The notes below the pieces were generated by a model. The model did not search any database. It was not told where the DNA came from and saw only the letters and a program-made list of their open reading frames with translations. The position numbers and the translations under genes were made by a program. This document shows, one piece after another, positions 1 to 8,699 of a stretch of 64,000 bases of DNA (position 1 is its first letter; every line of letters starts with the position of its first letter). The DNA comes from Streptomyces calvus. Its GTDB lineage: Bacteria; Actinomycetota; Actinomycetes; Streptomycetales; Streptomycetaceae. Location of the stretch: contig NZ_VCNP01000035.1 of assembly GCF_006782915.1 (NCBI RefSeq), positions 114,766-178,765 on the forward strand, in the 5' to 3' direction.

Positions 1-1
1 C

Positions 2-880
2 ACCGAGGCGATCGCCGCCGCGCTGCTCGCGCTGGTGGAGCCCGGCGACGAGGTGATCGCCCTGGAGCCGTACTACGACTCCTACGCCGCCTGCATCGCC
101 CTGGCCGGCGGCACCCGCGTCCCGGTGACGCTCCGCCCGGCCGACGGCCGCTTCCGCCTCGACCTCGACGAACTGCGCGACGCCGTCACCGACCGCACCC
201 GCCTGCTGCTGCTCAACACCCCGCACAACCCGACCGGCACCGTCCTCACCCGCGAGGAACTGGCGGCGATCGCCGCGCTGGCGGTGGAGCGGGACCTGCT
301 GGTGGTGACCGACGAGGTGTACGAGCACCTGGTCTTCGACGACGCCGGACACGTGCCGCTGGCGTCCTTCCCGGGCATGCGGGAACGCACGGTGACGATC
401 TCCAGCGCGGGGAAGACCTTCTCCTTCACCGGTTGGAAGGTCGGCTGGGTGACGGCGGCGCCGGAGCTGGTGACGGCCGTCCGCTCGGCCAAGCAGTTCC
501 TGACGTACGTCTCGGCGGGCCCGTTCCAGTACGCGGTCGCCGAGGCCCTGGCGCTGCCCGACAGCTACTTCGAGGCGTTCCGCGCGGACCTGCTCGCCAA
601 GCGGGACGTCCTGGCGGCGGGCCTGGAGGAGGCGGGCTTCTCCGTCTACCGGCCCTCGGGCACGTACTTCGTCACCGCCGACATCCGGCCCCTGGGCGAG
701 AGCGACGGCATCGCCTTCTGCCGCGCCCTGCCGGAACGCGCGGGCGTCGTCGCCATCCCCACGGCCGTCTTCTACGACCACCGGGAGATGGGCGCGCCCT
801 TCGTCCGCTTCGCCTTCTGCAAGCAGAAGGCCGTGCTGGAGGAGGCGGCCCGGCGGCTGAAGGCCGCCGGGGCCCGCTGA
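2..880 (+). CDS. PLP-dependent class I/II aminotransferase (5' end outside window)
   Basis: The reading frame is open from base 2, so the start codon lies before the window; about 292 residues of a protein normally near 390 are present. It is a fold-type I aminotransferase that moves an amino group between an amino acid and a 2-oxo acid through pyridoxal phosphate. The NTPHNPTG motif, the VTDEVYEHL segment (Asp/Tyr contacts to the cofactor) and SSAGKTFSFTGWKVGW, which carries the Schiff-base lysine, are all visible. Overall it resembles the DapC/kynurenine aminotransferase subgroup, but the substrate cannot be assigned from sequence alone. It is followed by a convergent YbjN-family gene. Confidence 0.9.
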   Translation, partial: TEAIAAALLALVEPGDEVIALEPYYDSYAACIALAGGTRVPVTLRPADGRFRLDLDELRDAVTDRTRLLLLNTPHNPTGTVLTREELAAIAALAVERDLLVVTDEVYEHLVFDDAGHVPLASFPGMRERTVTISSAGKTFSFTGWKVGWVTAAPELVTAVRSAKQFLTYVSAGPFQYAVAEALALPDSYFEAFRADLLAKRDVLAAGLEEAGFSVYRPSGTYFVTADIRPLGESDGIAFCRALPERAGVVAIPTAVFYDHREMGAPFVRFAFCKQKAVLEEAARRLKAAGAR

Positions 881-931
881 ACACGTCCGCCGGGCACGGA
901 CGAGCCTCGCTCCTCCGCGCCCGGGGACGGG

Positions 932-1456
932 CTACTCCTCGTCGGGCTTGTCCGCCTCGTTGATCTCCTGCTCCAGGCCGAGCTGCTCGACCAGCCACTT
1001 GTCGAACTCGATCGCGGCCCGCACCCAGCTGACCGTCGAGGAGACGAAGTGCTCCAGGCTGACGCCCATGCCGATGAGCATCTGCGCCTCACCGATGAGA
1101 CGGACGGTGCCGTCGTCATGGGTGTGGGTGTACACCTTGGGCCACAGGGTGCGCCGGTTCCAGTCGTCGACGGACTCGAGCAGCTGCGGCTTCTCGTCGA
1201 TCTTGTGCGGACGGTCGTAGAACGTCCGGACGGAGAAGATCTGCTGGTCGCCCTCGCCGCGGAACATGAAGTAGGTGCGGAACTGCTCCCACGGCGCCGC
1301 GAGGTCACCCTCTTCGTCGACGACGTACTTGAGCTCCATCTGGTCGAGGAGCTGCTTCACGAGGTCCTGATCCGGGACGACGGGGCCCGCCGGTCCTTGG
1401 GGCTGCGGCTCGGGCTGGCCCCCGAAATTCGGAATCGAGGACGGGTCGATGGTCAC
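932..1456 (-). CDS. YbjN domain-containing protein
   Basis: A 174-residue acidic cytoplasmic protein of the YbjN family, a fold related to type III secretion chaperones and common in actinobacteria without a defined biochemical role. The N-terminal 25 residues are Pro/Gln-rich linker; the YbjN domain follows, with the FRTYFMFRGEGDQQIFSVRTF and WNRRTLWPKVYTHTHDDG segments. I chose the GTG at 1456 because an AGGGA box lies about 7 nt before it; the frame is open to an ATG at 1516, but that stretch is low in coding character. It lies downstream of clpB on the same strand with a 175-bp gap, so it may be independently transcribed. Confidence 0.8.
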   Translation of the reverse strand: MTIDPSSIPNFGGQPEPQPQGPAGPVVPDQDLVKQLLDQMELKYVVDEEGDLAAPWEQFRTYFMFRGEGDQQIFSVRTFYDRPHKIDEKPQLLESVDDWNRRTLWPKVYTHTHDDGTVRLIGEAQMLIGMGVSLEHFVSSTVSWVRAAIEFDKWLVEQLGLEQEINEADKPDEE

Positions 1457-1630
1457 CGTGAATTTCCCTTCGTACGGATCCCGCCATCCTCCCCCATGCG
1501 GGGAGGGGGGTGGCAAGCCCCGACGGGCCTGTCAGCCGAGGGCTGACTCGATCCGGTCAGTGCCGGAGTACCCGGTGCGGGACGGGCCCAACGTCCACGG
1601 GGACGCCGGGCCCGGAATCACACGGTCCAC

Positions 1631-4228
1631 TCAGAGTGACTTCCCGGTGGCGGGACCCACGAGGAGGCCGTCCTCGAAGCGGTCCACGCGGACCGTGTCG
1701 CCGTCCTTGATCTCGCCGGAGAGGATCTCCCTGGCGAGCCGGTCGCCGATCGCGCTCTGCACCAGCCGGCGCAGCGGGCGGGCGCCGTAGGCCGGGTCCA
1801 GGCCCTCCTCGGCCAGCCAGGCCAGGGCCCCGGGCGTGACCTCCAGCGCGAGCCGGCGCTCGGCGAGCCGCTTGCCCAGGCGGTCGATCTGCAGCTGCGC
1901 GATGCGCTCCAGCTCGGCCTTGGTGAGGGCGGAGAACACCACCAGGTCGTCCAGGCGGTTGAGGAACTCGGGCTTGAAGGAGGCCCGCACCACCTCCAGG
2001 ACCTGCTCCTTCTTCTCCGCCTCGGTGGTCATCGGGTCGACCAGGTACTGGCTGCCGAGGTTGGAGGTGAGCACCAGGATGGTGTTGCGGAAGTCCACGG
2101 TGCGGCCCTGGCCGTCGGTGAGCCGGCCGTCGTCGAGCACCTGGAGCAGGATGTCGAAGACCTCCGGGTGGGCCTTCTCCACCTCGTCCAGCAGCACCAC
2201 GCTGTACGGGCGGCGGCGCACGGCCTCGGTGAGCTGGCCGCCCTCCTCGTAGCCGACGTAGCCGGGAGGCGCGCCGACCAGGCGGGCCACGGAGTGCTTC
2301 TCGCCGTACTCCGACATGTCGATGCGGATCATGGCCCGCTCGTCGTCGAAGAGGAAGTCGGCGAGGGCCTTGGCGAGTTCGGTCTTGCCGACGCCGGTGG
2401 GGCCGAGGAAGAGGAAGGAACCGGTGGGGCGGTCGGGGTCGGCGATACCGGCCCGGGAGCGCCGCACGGCGTCCGAGACGGCCCGTACGGCCTCGCCCTG
2501 GCCGATGAGCCGCCTGCCGAGCTCGTCCTCCATCCGCAGCAGCTTCTGCGTCTCGCCCTCCATCAGGCGGCCGGCCGGGATGCCGGTCCAGGAGGCGACG
2601 ACGTCGGCGATGTCGTCGGCGCCGACCTCCTCCTTGACCATGGTGTCCCGCGCGACCTCCTCCTCGGCCTCGGAGGCGGCCTCCAGGTCGCGCTCCACGG
2701 CCGGGATCTCGCCGTAGAGCAGCTTGGAGGCGGTGTCGAAGTCGCCGTCGCGCTGGGCGCGTTCGGCCTGGCCGCGCAGCTCGTCCAGCTTCTCCTTCAG
2801 CTCGCCGACCCGGTTGAGGGACTGCTTCTCCTTCTCCCAGCGGGCGTTGAGGCCGCGCAGCTCCTCCTCCTTGTCGGCGAGGTCGCGGCGCAGCTTCTCC
2901 AGGCGCTCGCGGGAGGCGGCGTCGGTCTCCTTGCCGATGGCCAGCTCCTCCATCTTCAACCGGTCGACGGCGCGCTGGAGTTCGTCGATCTCGACCGGCG
3001 AGGAGTCGATCTCCATGCGGAGCCGGCTGGCGGCCTCGTCGACGAGGTCGATGGCCTTGTCGGGCAGGAAGCGGGAGGTGATGTAGCGGTCGGAGAGGGT
3101 GGCGGCGGCGACCAGCGCGCTGTCGGCGATCTGGACCTTGTGGTGCGCCTCGTAGCGGCCCTTGAGTCCGCGCAGGATCGCGATGGAGTCCTCGACGGTC
3201 GGCTCGGCCACCAGCACCTGCTGGAAGCGCCGCTCCAGCGCCGGGTCCTTCTCGATGCGCTCGCGGTACTCGTCCAGCGTGGTGGCGCCGACCATGCGCA
3301 GCTCACCACGGGCGAGCATCGGCTTGAGCATGTTGCCCGCGTCCATCGCCGAGTCGCCGCCGGCGCCCGCGCCGACGACCGTGTGCAGCTCGTCGATGAA
3401 GGTGATGATCTGCCCGTCGGAGTCCTTGATCTCGGCGAGGACGGTCTTCAGGCGTTCCTCGAACTCGCCGCGGTACTTGGCGCCGGCGACCATGGCGCCC
3501 AGGTCGAGCGCGACGAGCCGCTTGTTCTTCAGCGACTCGGGCACGTCGCCCTTGACGATCCGCTGGGCGAGTCCTTCGACGACGGCGGTCTTGCCGACGC
3601 CGGGCTCGCCGATGAGGACGGGGTTGTTCTTGGTGCGGCGGGACAGCACCTGGACGACACGCCGGATCTCCTGGTCGCGTCCGATGACCGGGTCGAGCCT
3701 GCCCTCGCGGGCGGCGGCGGTGAAGTCGGTGCCGAACTTCTCCAGGGCCTTGTACTGGCCCTCGGGGTCGGCGGTGGTCACCCGGCGCGCTCCTCTCGTC
3801 TCCTGGAAGGCATCCTGCAGCTTCTTCGCGGTGGCGCCCTGCCCGGACAGCACCTCGCCGGCCGCTCCGCCCTTGGCGGCGATGCCGATGAGGAGGTGTT
3901 CGGTGGAGAGGTACTCGTCGCCGAGGTCGCGGGCGCGGGCCTGGGCGTCCGCGATGACGGCGAGCAGTTCGCGGTTGGGCTGCGGCGGCGCGACGGTGGA
4001 CCCGGTCACGCTCGGCAGGCCGGCCAGGACCCGCTCGGCCCCGGAGCGCACGGCGGCCTGGTCGGCGTCGACCGCGGCGAGCAGGTCCGTGATGTTCTCG
4101 TTCTCCTGGCCCTGGAGCAGGGCGAGCAGCAGGTGGGCCGGGGTGAGGTCGGGGTGCCCGTCGGTCACGGCGCGGTTGCCGGCGGCGCCCAGCGCGTCCC
4201 GGCTCCGGTTGGTCAGCTCGGCGTCCAC
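1631..4228 (-). CDS. clpB: ATP-dependent disaggregase ClpB
   Basis: Hsp100 disaggregase of 865 residues, the usual ClpB length. It forms hexamers that thread aggregated proteins and works with DnaK. Visible parts are the N-domain (1-145), a first AAA+ module with Walker A GEPGVGKT at 207-214, the coiled-coil middle domain (about 410-530, rich in Glu/Lys/Arg), and a second AAA+ module with GPTGVGKT near 610. The middle domain separates it from ClpA/ClpC, and no ClpP-binding loop was noticed. A perfect HAIR palindrome lies about 105 bp upstream, so control by HspR is expected, as known for Streptomyces clpB. The ATG at 4228 gives the conserved MDAELTNRSRDAL start. Confidence 0.97.
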   Translation of the reverse strand: MDAELTNRSRDALGAAGNRAVTDGHPDLTPAHLLLALLQGQENENITDLLAAVDADQAAVRSGAERVLAGLPSVTGSTVAPPQPNRELLAVIADAQARARDLGDEYLSTEHLLIGIAAKGGAAGEVLSGQGATAKKLQDAFQETRGARRVTTADPEGQYKALEKFGTDFTAAAREGRLDPVIGRDQEIRRVVQVLSRRTKNNPVLIGEPGVGKTAVVEGLAQRIVKGDVPESLKNKRLVALDLGAMVAGAKYRGEFEERLKTVLAEIKDSDGQIITFIDELHTVVGAGAGGDSAMDAGNMLKPMLARGELRMVGATTLDEYRERIEKDPALERRFQQVLVAEPTVEDSIAILRGLKGRYEAHHKVQIADSALVAAATLSDRYITSRFLPDKAIDLVDEAASRLRMEIDSSPVEIDELQRAVDRLKMEELAIGKETDAASRERLEKLRRDLADKEEELRGLNARWEKEKQSLNRVGELKEKLDELRGQAERAQRDGDFDTASKLLYGEIPAVERDLEAASEAEEEVARDTMVKEEVGADDIADVVASWTGIPAGRLMEGETQKLLRMEDELGRRLIGQGEAVRAVSDAVRRSRAGIADPDRPTGSFLFLGPTGVGKTELAKALADFLFDDERAMIRIDMSEYGEKHSVARLVGAPPGYVGYEEGGQLTEAVRRRPYSVVLLDEVEKAHPEVFDILLQVLDDGRLTDGQGRTVDFRNTILVLTSNLGSQYLVDPMTTEAEKKEQVLEVVRASFKPEFLNRLDDLVVFSALTKAELERIAQLQIDRLGKRLAERRLALEVTPGALAWLAEEGLDPAYGARPLRRLVQSAIGDRLAREILSGEIKDGDTVRVDRFEDGLLVGPATGKSL

Positions 4229-4332
4229 GTTCGCGTTCTCCTCCTTGGTGACCCTTCAAGCGGCCTTCGCCGCCGACTTTCGGTGCCGACTCGGTGCCGA
4301 CTGTCGTTGCTGACTCGGCCAACGTACACAAA

Positions 4333-4353
4333 CTTGAGTCTATTCCACTCAAG
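4333..4353. promoter_or_regulatory. HAIR operator (HspR-binding) upstream of clpB
   Basis: CTTGAGT-N7-ACTCAAG is a perfect match to the HspR-associated inverted repeat consensus. It sits between clpB and the divergent PPOX-fold gene. The half-site TTGAGT could also overlap the -35 region of the clpB promoter, which fits repression by occlusion. Confidence 0.93.
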
Positions 4354-4391
4354 GTGGTGGGCGGGAGCGTCCGAGGGGCTAAGTTCCGGGC

Positions 4392-4808
4392 ATGGCCACC
4401 ACGTACTCGGTAGATCCGGGCGATCCGGACGCGTCGTACCTCAGCTTCTGGCGCGAGAAGCACCTGTGCACGCTGACCACCGTCCGTCCGGACGGCACCC
4501 CGCACGTCGTGCCGGTGGCGGTGACGTACGACCCGGGGGCGCGGCTGGCCCGGGTGGTCGCGAACCGGTCGAGCGCGAAGGTGCGGCACGTGCTGGCGGC
4601 GGGGGCGCAGGGGGCGGCCGTCGCGGTGTGCCAGGTGGACGGGCGGCGGTGGGCGACGCTGGAGGGGCGGGCCGTGGTCCGGGACGAACCGGAACGCGTC
4701 GCCGAGGCGGAGCGGCGCTACGCGGAGCGCTACGGGCGGACGCCGCGGCCGAATCCGTCACGCGTGGTCATCGAGATCGCGCTCACCCGCGCGATGGGAC
4801 GGGGATGA
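4392..4808 (+). CDS. PPOX-class (pyridoxamine 5'-phosphate oxidase fold) flavin/F420 protein
   Basis: A 138-residue split-barrel protein of the Rv1155/PPOX group. The N-terminal half has the typical LCTLTTVRPDGTPHVVPVAV strand pair that forms the cofactor-binding barrel, then RVVANRSSAKVRHVL and the WATLEGRAVV strand. Actinobacterial members bind F420 or FMN and act as oxidoreductases on unknown small substrates; which cofactor is used here cannot be told. It is transcribed divergently from clpB, sharing the 163-bp region with the HAIR site, so a heat-shock link is possible but unproven. Confidence 0.82.
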   Translation: MATTYSVDPGDPDASYLSFWREKHLCTLTTVRPDGTPHVVPVAVTYDPGARLARVVANRSSAKVRHVLAAGAQGAAVAVCQVDGRRWATLEGRAVVRDEPERVAEAERRYAERYGRTPRPNPSRVVIEIALTRAMGRG

Positions 4809-4890
4809 GCCGCACGGGCCGACCCTCACCGAGCGGCCGTTTCCGGCCATAGCGCGATCTGCGCGATACCCGGACATGTCCCGTAAAACT

Positions 4891-4931
4891 GCAGCGGCGT
4901 CACCGTGTTCAGGTCACGGTGACGCCGCTGC
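4891..4931. terminator. Bidirectional hairpin terminator
   Basis: A perfect 17-bp stem (starting GCAGCGGCGTCACCGTG) with a 7-nt loop lies between the converging PPOX and Rieske-like genes. It has no U-tract, as is usual in Streptomyces. Confidence 0.75.
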
Positions 4932-4974
4932 GGGGGGAAGCACCTGCGCGATCTTTTACGACGGGGGAATCGCG

Positions 4975-5310
4975 TCAGGCACTGCGGGGGGTGGCCGAGA
5001 TGGTCCGGGGGGCCGGGGAGTCGGACTCCGTCTGCCGGCGGTCCCTCTGGTCCAGGTTCACAAAGATCATTCCGTACCGGATGGCACACCGCACGGGCTT
5101 CGGCGCTCCCCGGGGCCGCCGCAGACACCGGTACGCCCGTACGTCCCCGTCCTCGTCGCGAGTGACGACGACCGGTTCGCCGAAGACGGTCACCATCAAC
5201 GAGTCACCGCTGTGGGGGATGGCGGTGACCAGGTCGATGAAGTGCCATCCGGACCGGTAGGCGGTCGCCATCTCCCTGCGGAAGGAGCGGTCGTCGGGTG
5301 GAGTGGTCAC
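4975..5310 (-). CDS. Small Rieske-like protein lacking the metal ligands
   Basis: A 111-residue protein resembling the N-terminal Rieske domain of ring-hydroxylating oxygenase alpha subunits. It keeps the YRSGWHFIDLVTAIPHSGD lead-in, VTVFGEPVVVTRDEDGDVRA and a C-terminal GMIFVNLD strand. The expected CxH and CxxH [2Fe-2S] ligand pairs are degraded to CLRRPRG and VRCAIRYG, so a cluster is unlikely. The GTG start is 1 nt after the stop of the exported-peptide gene, which indicates translational coupling. It could be a retired enzyme domain reused for binding, or a remnant of a longer oxygenase. No catalytic domain follows. Confidence 0.6.
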   Translation of the reverse strand: MTTPPDDRSFRREMATAYRSGWHFIDLVTAIPHSGDSLMVTVFGEPVVVTRDEDGDVRAYRCLRRPRGAPKPVRCAIRYGMIFVNLDQRDRRQTESDSPAPRTISATPRSA

Positions 5311-5311
5311 A

Positions 5312-5476
5312 TCAACGCCCCGAGTCGACGACGATCGACGGCCAGTGGCTGTCGGCCTGTGTCCCGGTCTTCGCGTCGGAGTAACCGCTCAGCGCTCCGA
5401 AAGCCGCGACGGCGGAGAGGGCGGCTGCGAGCACCGAGCGAAGCAGTCTCTTGCGCATAGTCGGCTTCGTCCTCAC
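5312..5476 (-). CDS. Short exported peptide (signal peptide plus about 20-residue tail)
   Basis: 54 residues from the GTG at 5476, which has a GAGGAG box 8 nt upstream; an internal ATG at 5458 would give 48 residues starting MRKRLLRSVLAAALSAV. The basic n-region and Ala/Leu-rich core are a clear signal peptide, followed by a hydrophilic tail ending DSHWPSIVVDSGR. No Cys is present, so it is neither a lipoprotein nor disulfide-bonded. It is the first gene of an operon with the Rieske-like protein and is divergent from a LuxR/TrmB-type regulator 118 bp away. A secreted signalling peptide is one reading; function is unknown. Confidence 0.6.
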   Translation of the reverse strand: MRTKPTMRKRLLRSVLAAALSAVAAFGALSGYSDAKTGTQADSHWPSIVVDSGR

Positions 5477-5593
5477 GTGAAAGTCTCCTCGTTCCCCCGT
5501 CAGATAAGACGATGGCTCATTCGAACACGTCATGGCCACACAATCGGTGCATCATGTTCCTGCATGTTCAGGACCCTGGGGGGTGGAGATTTC

Positions 5594-6577
5594 GTGGCAA
5601 ATCAGACTAAGGCGGAGCATCCCCATGCGGTGACGGAACTGTGCGAGGCAGGCGGCCGACTTTATGCCAACGCGCTCCGTGTGGGGAGACTCGCACGCGA
5701 GGAAGCGGAAGCCGCCCCCTGCCTGATCGAACTCGCCCTGCTCCACCCCGACCCGGACGACAAGAACTGGCTGCGCCCGGTGCCGCCGGCCCTCGCCCTC
5801 GCCCAGCGCCTGCACCCCATCGAACGCGACATCGCCGAACGCCGGCGGCTGTCCATCCGGCTCGCGGACGCCTTCGAGCCGTTCATGTCGCTCGGCGCCC
5901 AGGCCGTCAGCAGCGAGAACTCGATCACCGTGCTGGAGGGCAGCGCGCGCATCAACGCCGCACTCAACCTGGCCGCCACCCAGTGCCGTACCGAGATGCT
6001 CACCATCCAGCCCAGCGACGACCGCTTCTCCGAGCGCAGCATCGTGCAGGGACTCGAACGCGACAAACCCCTCATCGAACGCGGCGTGCGGATCCGCACG
6101 CTCTACCAGCACACCGCCCGCTACAGCCCGGAGAAACGGGCCTACGTGGAGCAGCTGTCCGCGGGCCGCGTGGAGTACCGGACCATCGACGAGGTGGTGG
6201 AACGCCTCATCGTCTGCGACGAGTCCGTCGCCTTCATCCCCCCCCGCGACGACCAGCAGGTCGCCCTGGAGATACGCCAGCCCGGACTGGTCCGCTACCT
6301 GATCAAGGTGTTCGAGTTCATGTGGAGCCGGGCGGTGCCGCTGTCCGCCGGCGCGCCCTACGAGACCGCTCCCGGCGGCATCACCGACATCCAGCACTCC
6401 ATCGCCAAGCTCCTCGTCGAGGGCCACGTCGACGAGGCCATCGCCCGCCGGCTCGGCATGAACGTCCGCACCTGCCGCGCCCACATCGCCAAGCTCGCCG
6501 CCACCCTGGGCAGCGGCAGCCGCGCCCAACTGGGCTACCTCATCGCCCAGTCGGGAATCCTGGAGCAGGACCAGTAA
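5594..6577 (+). CDS. LuxR-family regulator with TrmB-like sensor region (paralog 1)
   Basis: A 327-residue DNA-binding regulator. The C-terminal 65 residues are a LuxR/GerE helix-turn-helix (AKLLVEGHVDEAIARRLGMN, then RTCRAHIAKLAATLG). The central part resembles the TrmB-associated sensor region, including LTIQPSDDRFSERS and IRTLYQHTARYSP. The N-terminus (HAVTELCEAGGRLYANALRVGRL) is shared with paralog 3 at 7532-8572. The GTG at 5594 is preceded by GGTGGAG at good spacing; longer in-frame starts would run through the divergent peptide promoter. It is 17 bp before paralog 2 and probably co-transcribed. The ligand is unknown; the adjacent exported peptide is a candidate. Confidence 0.85.
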   Translation: MANQTKAEHPHAVTELCEAGGRLYANALRVGRLAREEAEAAPCLIELALLHPDPDDKNWLRPVPPALALAQRLHPIERDIAERRRLSIRLADAFEPFMSLGAQAVSSENSITVLEGSARINAALNLAATQCRTEMLTIQPSDDRFSERSIVQGLERDKPLIERGVRIRTLYQHTARYSPEKRAYVEQLSAGRVEYRTIDEVVERLIVCDESVAFIPPRDDQQVALEIRQPGLVRYLIKVFEFMWSRAVPLSAGAPYETAPGGITDIQHSIAKLLVEGHVDEAIARRLGMNVRTCRAHIAKLAATLGSGSRAQLGYLIAQSGILEQDQ

Positions 6578-6594
6578 CCGGGAGCGAGCCACGC

Positions 6595-7569
6595 ATGACC
6601 GGCAACGCGCACGACGACGCCCTCAAGGTCCTGGGAGAGGGCGGCCTGGACCTGTACGCCCGCGCCCTGCAGCAGGGCGGCATACCCGCCCCCGCGGCCC
6701 CCGAGGCCCCGCGCCTGGTCCGCCTCGGGCTGCTGAACCCCGCCCTGGACGATCCCGACCGCCTGGAGCCCGTCGCCCCGCACATCGCCCTGCACCGGCT
6801 GCTGCGGGCCTCCGCCGACCGCGTCGCCGAGGAACGGCGGCGCGAGGAGCGCCTCGTCGAGGCACTCCAGCCGCTGCTGCAGGCCGGCGGCGGCCCGGAA
6901 CCGGCGACCGCGCTCATCACGCTGCACAGCGACAAGGAACGCATCGGCCAGGTCATCGACGAGGTGATGGCCGAGGCCCGGGAACTCCTGGCCGTCCAGC
7001 CCTACAACAGCTACACCAGCGCCGACCCGGCCCTGCACGAGGCCGCGCTGCGGCGGGACCAGGCCCTGCTCGACCGAGGTGGCCGAATCCGTGCGCTCTA
7101 CCAGCACACGCTGCGTCACGCGCCGCGGCTCGCCGCCCGCTACGAACGCCTCACCGGCGACGTCGAGGCACGCACCCTGGACGAGATCACCGAGCGCCTC
7201 ATCGTCATCGACCGCACGGTCGCCCTCGTCCCCGCCAACGCCGACCGCAGCTCCGCCCTGGAGGTCCGCCACCCGGCGCTGGTGGGCTACCTCGCCACCA
7301 CCTTCGACCGGCTGTGGCGGCTGGCCACCCCGATGTATCCGCAGGCCGTCACGCAGCCCACCCTCAACGGCGTCACCCCCCGGCAGCGCGCCATCGCCGC
7401 GCTGCTCGTCGAGGGCCACACCGACGCCGTCATCGCCGACCGGCTCGGCATGAACGTGCGCACCGCCCGGGTGCACATCGCCAAGCTCGCCGCGACGCTC
7501 GGCAGCCAGAGCCGGGCCCAGCTCGGCTACCTCATCGGACGTTCCGGGATCCTTGATCCGGAAGCGTGA
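6595..7569 (+). CDS. LuxR-family regulator with TrmB-like sensor region (paralog 2)
   Basis: A 324-residue paralog of the preceding gene. It shares IRALYQHTLRHAPRLAARYERL, ARTLDEITERLIVIDRTVAL and a near-identical LuxR HTH (LLVEGHTDAVIADRLGMN, RTARVHIAKLAATLG). The N-terminus is more diverged (ALKVLGEGGLDLYARALQQG) and lacks the Cys found in paralogs 1 and 3, so it may have a different partner. The ATG at 6595 follows a GGGAG box. It ends inside the 3' end of paralog 3 on the other strand: the two converge with a 38-bp overlap. Confidence 0.85.
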   Translation: MTGNAHDDALKVLGEGGLDLYARALQQGGIPAPAAPEAPRLVRLGLLNPALDDPDRLEPVAPHIALHRLLRASADRVAEERRREERLVEALQPLLQAGGGPEPATALITLHSDKERIGQVIDEVMAEARELLAVQPYNSYTSADPALHEAALRRDQALLDRGGRIRALYQHTLRHAPRLAARYERLTGDVEARTLDEITERLIVIDRTVALVPANADRSSALEVRHPALVGYLATTFDRLWRLATPMYPQAVTQPTLNGVTPRQRAIAALLVEGHTDAVIADRLGMNVRTARVHIAKLAATLGSQSRAQLGYLIGRSGILDPEA

Positions 7570-8572
7570 GGGGCACCGGCGCGGGGCGGCGCGGGCCGTC
7601 CAGGCCGGCCTGCGCGATCCGGACACCCAGCTGGGTGCGGCTGGCCGCGCCCAGCGTCTCCGACAGCCGGGCGATGTGGGCCCGGCAGGTGCGCACGCTG
7701 ATGCCCAGCCGTTCCGCGATCACCGCGTCCTGGTGGCCCTCCGCCAGCAGCGCGGCGATGGACTGCTCACGGTGCGAGATGCCCTCGATGCCGGTGTCGG
7801 GCAGCGGGGCGGTCAGCGGGATGGCGAGCCGCCACAACCGCTCGAAGACCGTGCCCAGGTACTCCACCAGCGCCGGGTGCCGCAGCTCCAGCGCCATCGA
7901 GCGCTCGGCGTTGGCGGGGATGAAGGCGACCGTGCGGTCGAACAGGATCAGCCGCTCGATCACCTCGTCCAGGGTGCGCGCCTCCACCGCGTCGCCCATC
8001 AGTTCCAGATAGGTGAGCAGCCCCTGCCCGTGCCGGGCCACGTGCGTGTACAGGTCCCGCATCCGCACCCCGCGGCCGCGCAGCGCCATCGCCCGGTGCA
8101 GGCCCTCCGACAGCTCCGCCTCGCGCCGGATGCCGCCCGGCTGCACCGTGAGCACCTCGGTGGTGCACGCCTGGGTGGCCTCGTCCATCGCGGCCTGGAT
8201 CCGGGCCAGCCCGTCCAGCACCCGGATCGCCGGGCCCTCCGCCGCCGACGGCGACGACGGCACGGGGCGGCCGAGACCGGCGTACCACTCGAAGGCCGCC
8301 ACGGCCGAGCCGACCCGTCGCTGGCTGGCGCTGATCTCGTCGTACATGCCGCGCAGCAGCCGGGTCATGACCTCCTGCGGGGCGGTCGGCACCAGCCAGT
8401 CCATGTCGTCGGGATCCGGGTGCAGCAGCGCCAGCTCCAGCAGGCAGGGCACCGGCTCCGCGTCCCGCCGCGGCAGCCGTCCGCGCCGTACGGCCCGGGA
8501 ATACACCCGATCCCCGGCCTCGCACAGTCGGTCAGCACCGTGAGGATGCTCGTCCGTCCCGTGCCCGGCCAT
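7532..8572 (-). CDS. LuxR-family regulator with TrmB-like sensor region (paralog 3)
   Basis: A 346-residue third paralog, convergent with paralog 2. The N-terminus HGADRLCEAGDRVYSRAVRRG and the ELALLHPDPDDMDWL segment match paralog 1. The sensor region contains RDLYTHVARHGQGLLTYLEL and ARTLDEVIERLILFDRTVAF, and the LuxR HTH is LLAEGHQDAVIAERLGIS then RTCRAHIARLSETLG. The ATG at 8572 is chosen over the GTG at 8584 because a GGTGG box lies 8 nt before it. It has a Pro-rich C-terminal extension after the HTH. Confidence 0.85.
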   Translation of the reverse strand: MAGHGTDEHPHGADRLCEAGDRVYSRAVRRGRLPRRDAEPVPCLLELALLHPDPDDMDWLVPTAPQEVMTRLLRGMYDEISASQRRVGSAVAAFEWYAGLGRPVPSSPSAAEGPAIRVLDGLARIQAAMDEATQACTTEVLTVQPGGIRREAELSEGLHRAMALRGRGVRMRDLYTHVARHGQGLLTYLELMGDAVEARTLDEVIERLILFDRTVAFIPANAERSMALELRHPALVEYLGTVFERLWRLAIPLTAPLPDTGIEGISHREQSIAALLAEGHQDAVIAERLGISVRTCRAHIARLSETLGAASRTQLGVRIAQAGLDGPRRPAPVPLTLPDQGSRNVR

Positions 8573-8699
8573 CGCCCGTTCCACCCCCGGTTCAGCCTCT
8601 TCCGCAGCGCAACTATGCGCGGCCGAAACCGGCTGTGCAACACGCTCCCGCCCCGCACCGGCCCGGGGACCGGCCGGGTGGCCGAAAATCGCCGGAGGG

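Noticed and set aside
2168..4852. Long plus-strand open frame of 894 codons opposite clpB
   Set aside because: It mirrors the clpB reading frame, is Gly/Leu/Val repetitive with no family features, and has no ribosome binding site; a GC-rich shadow.
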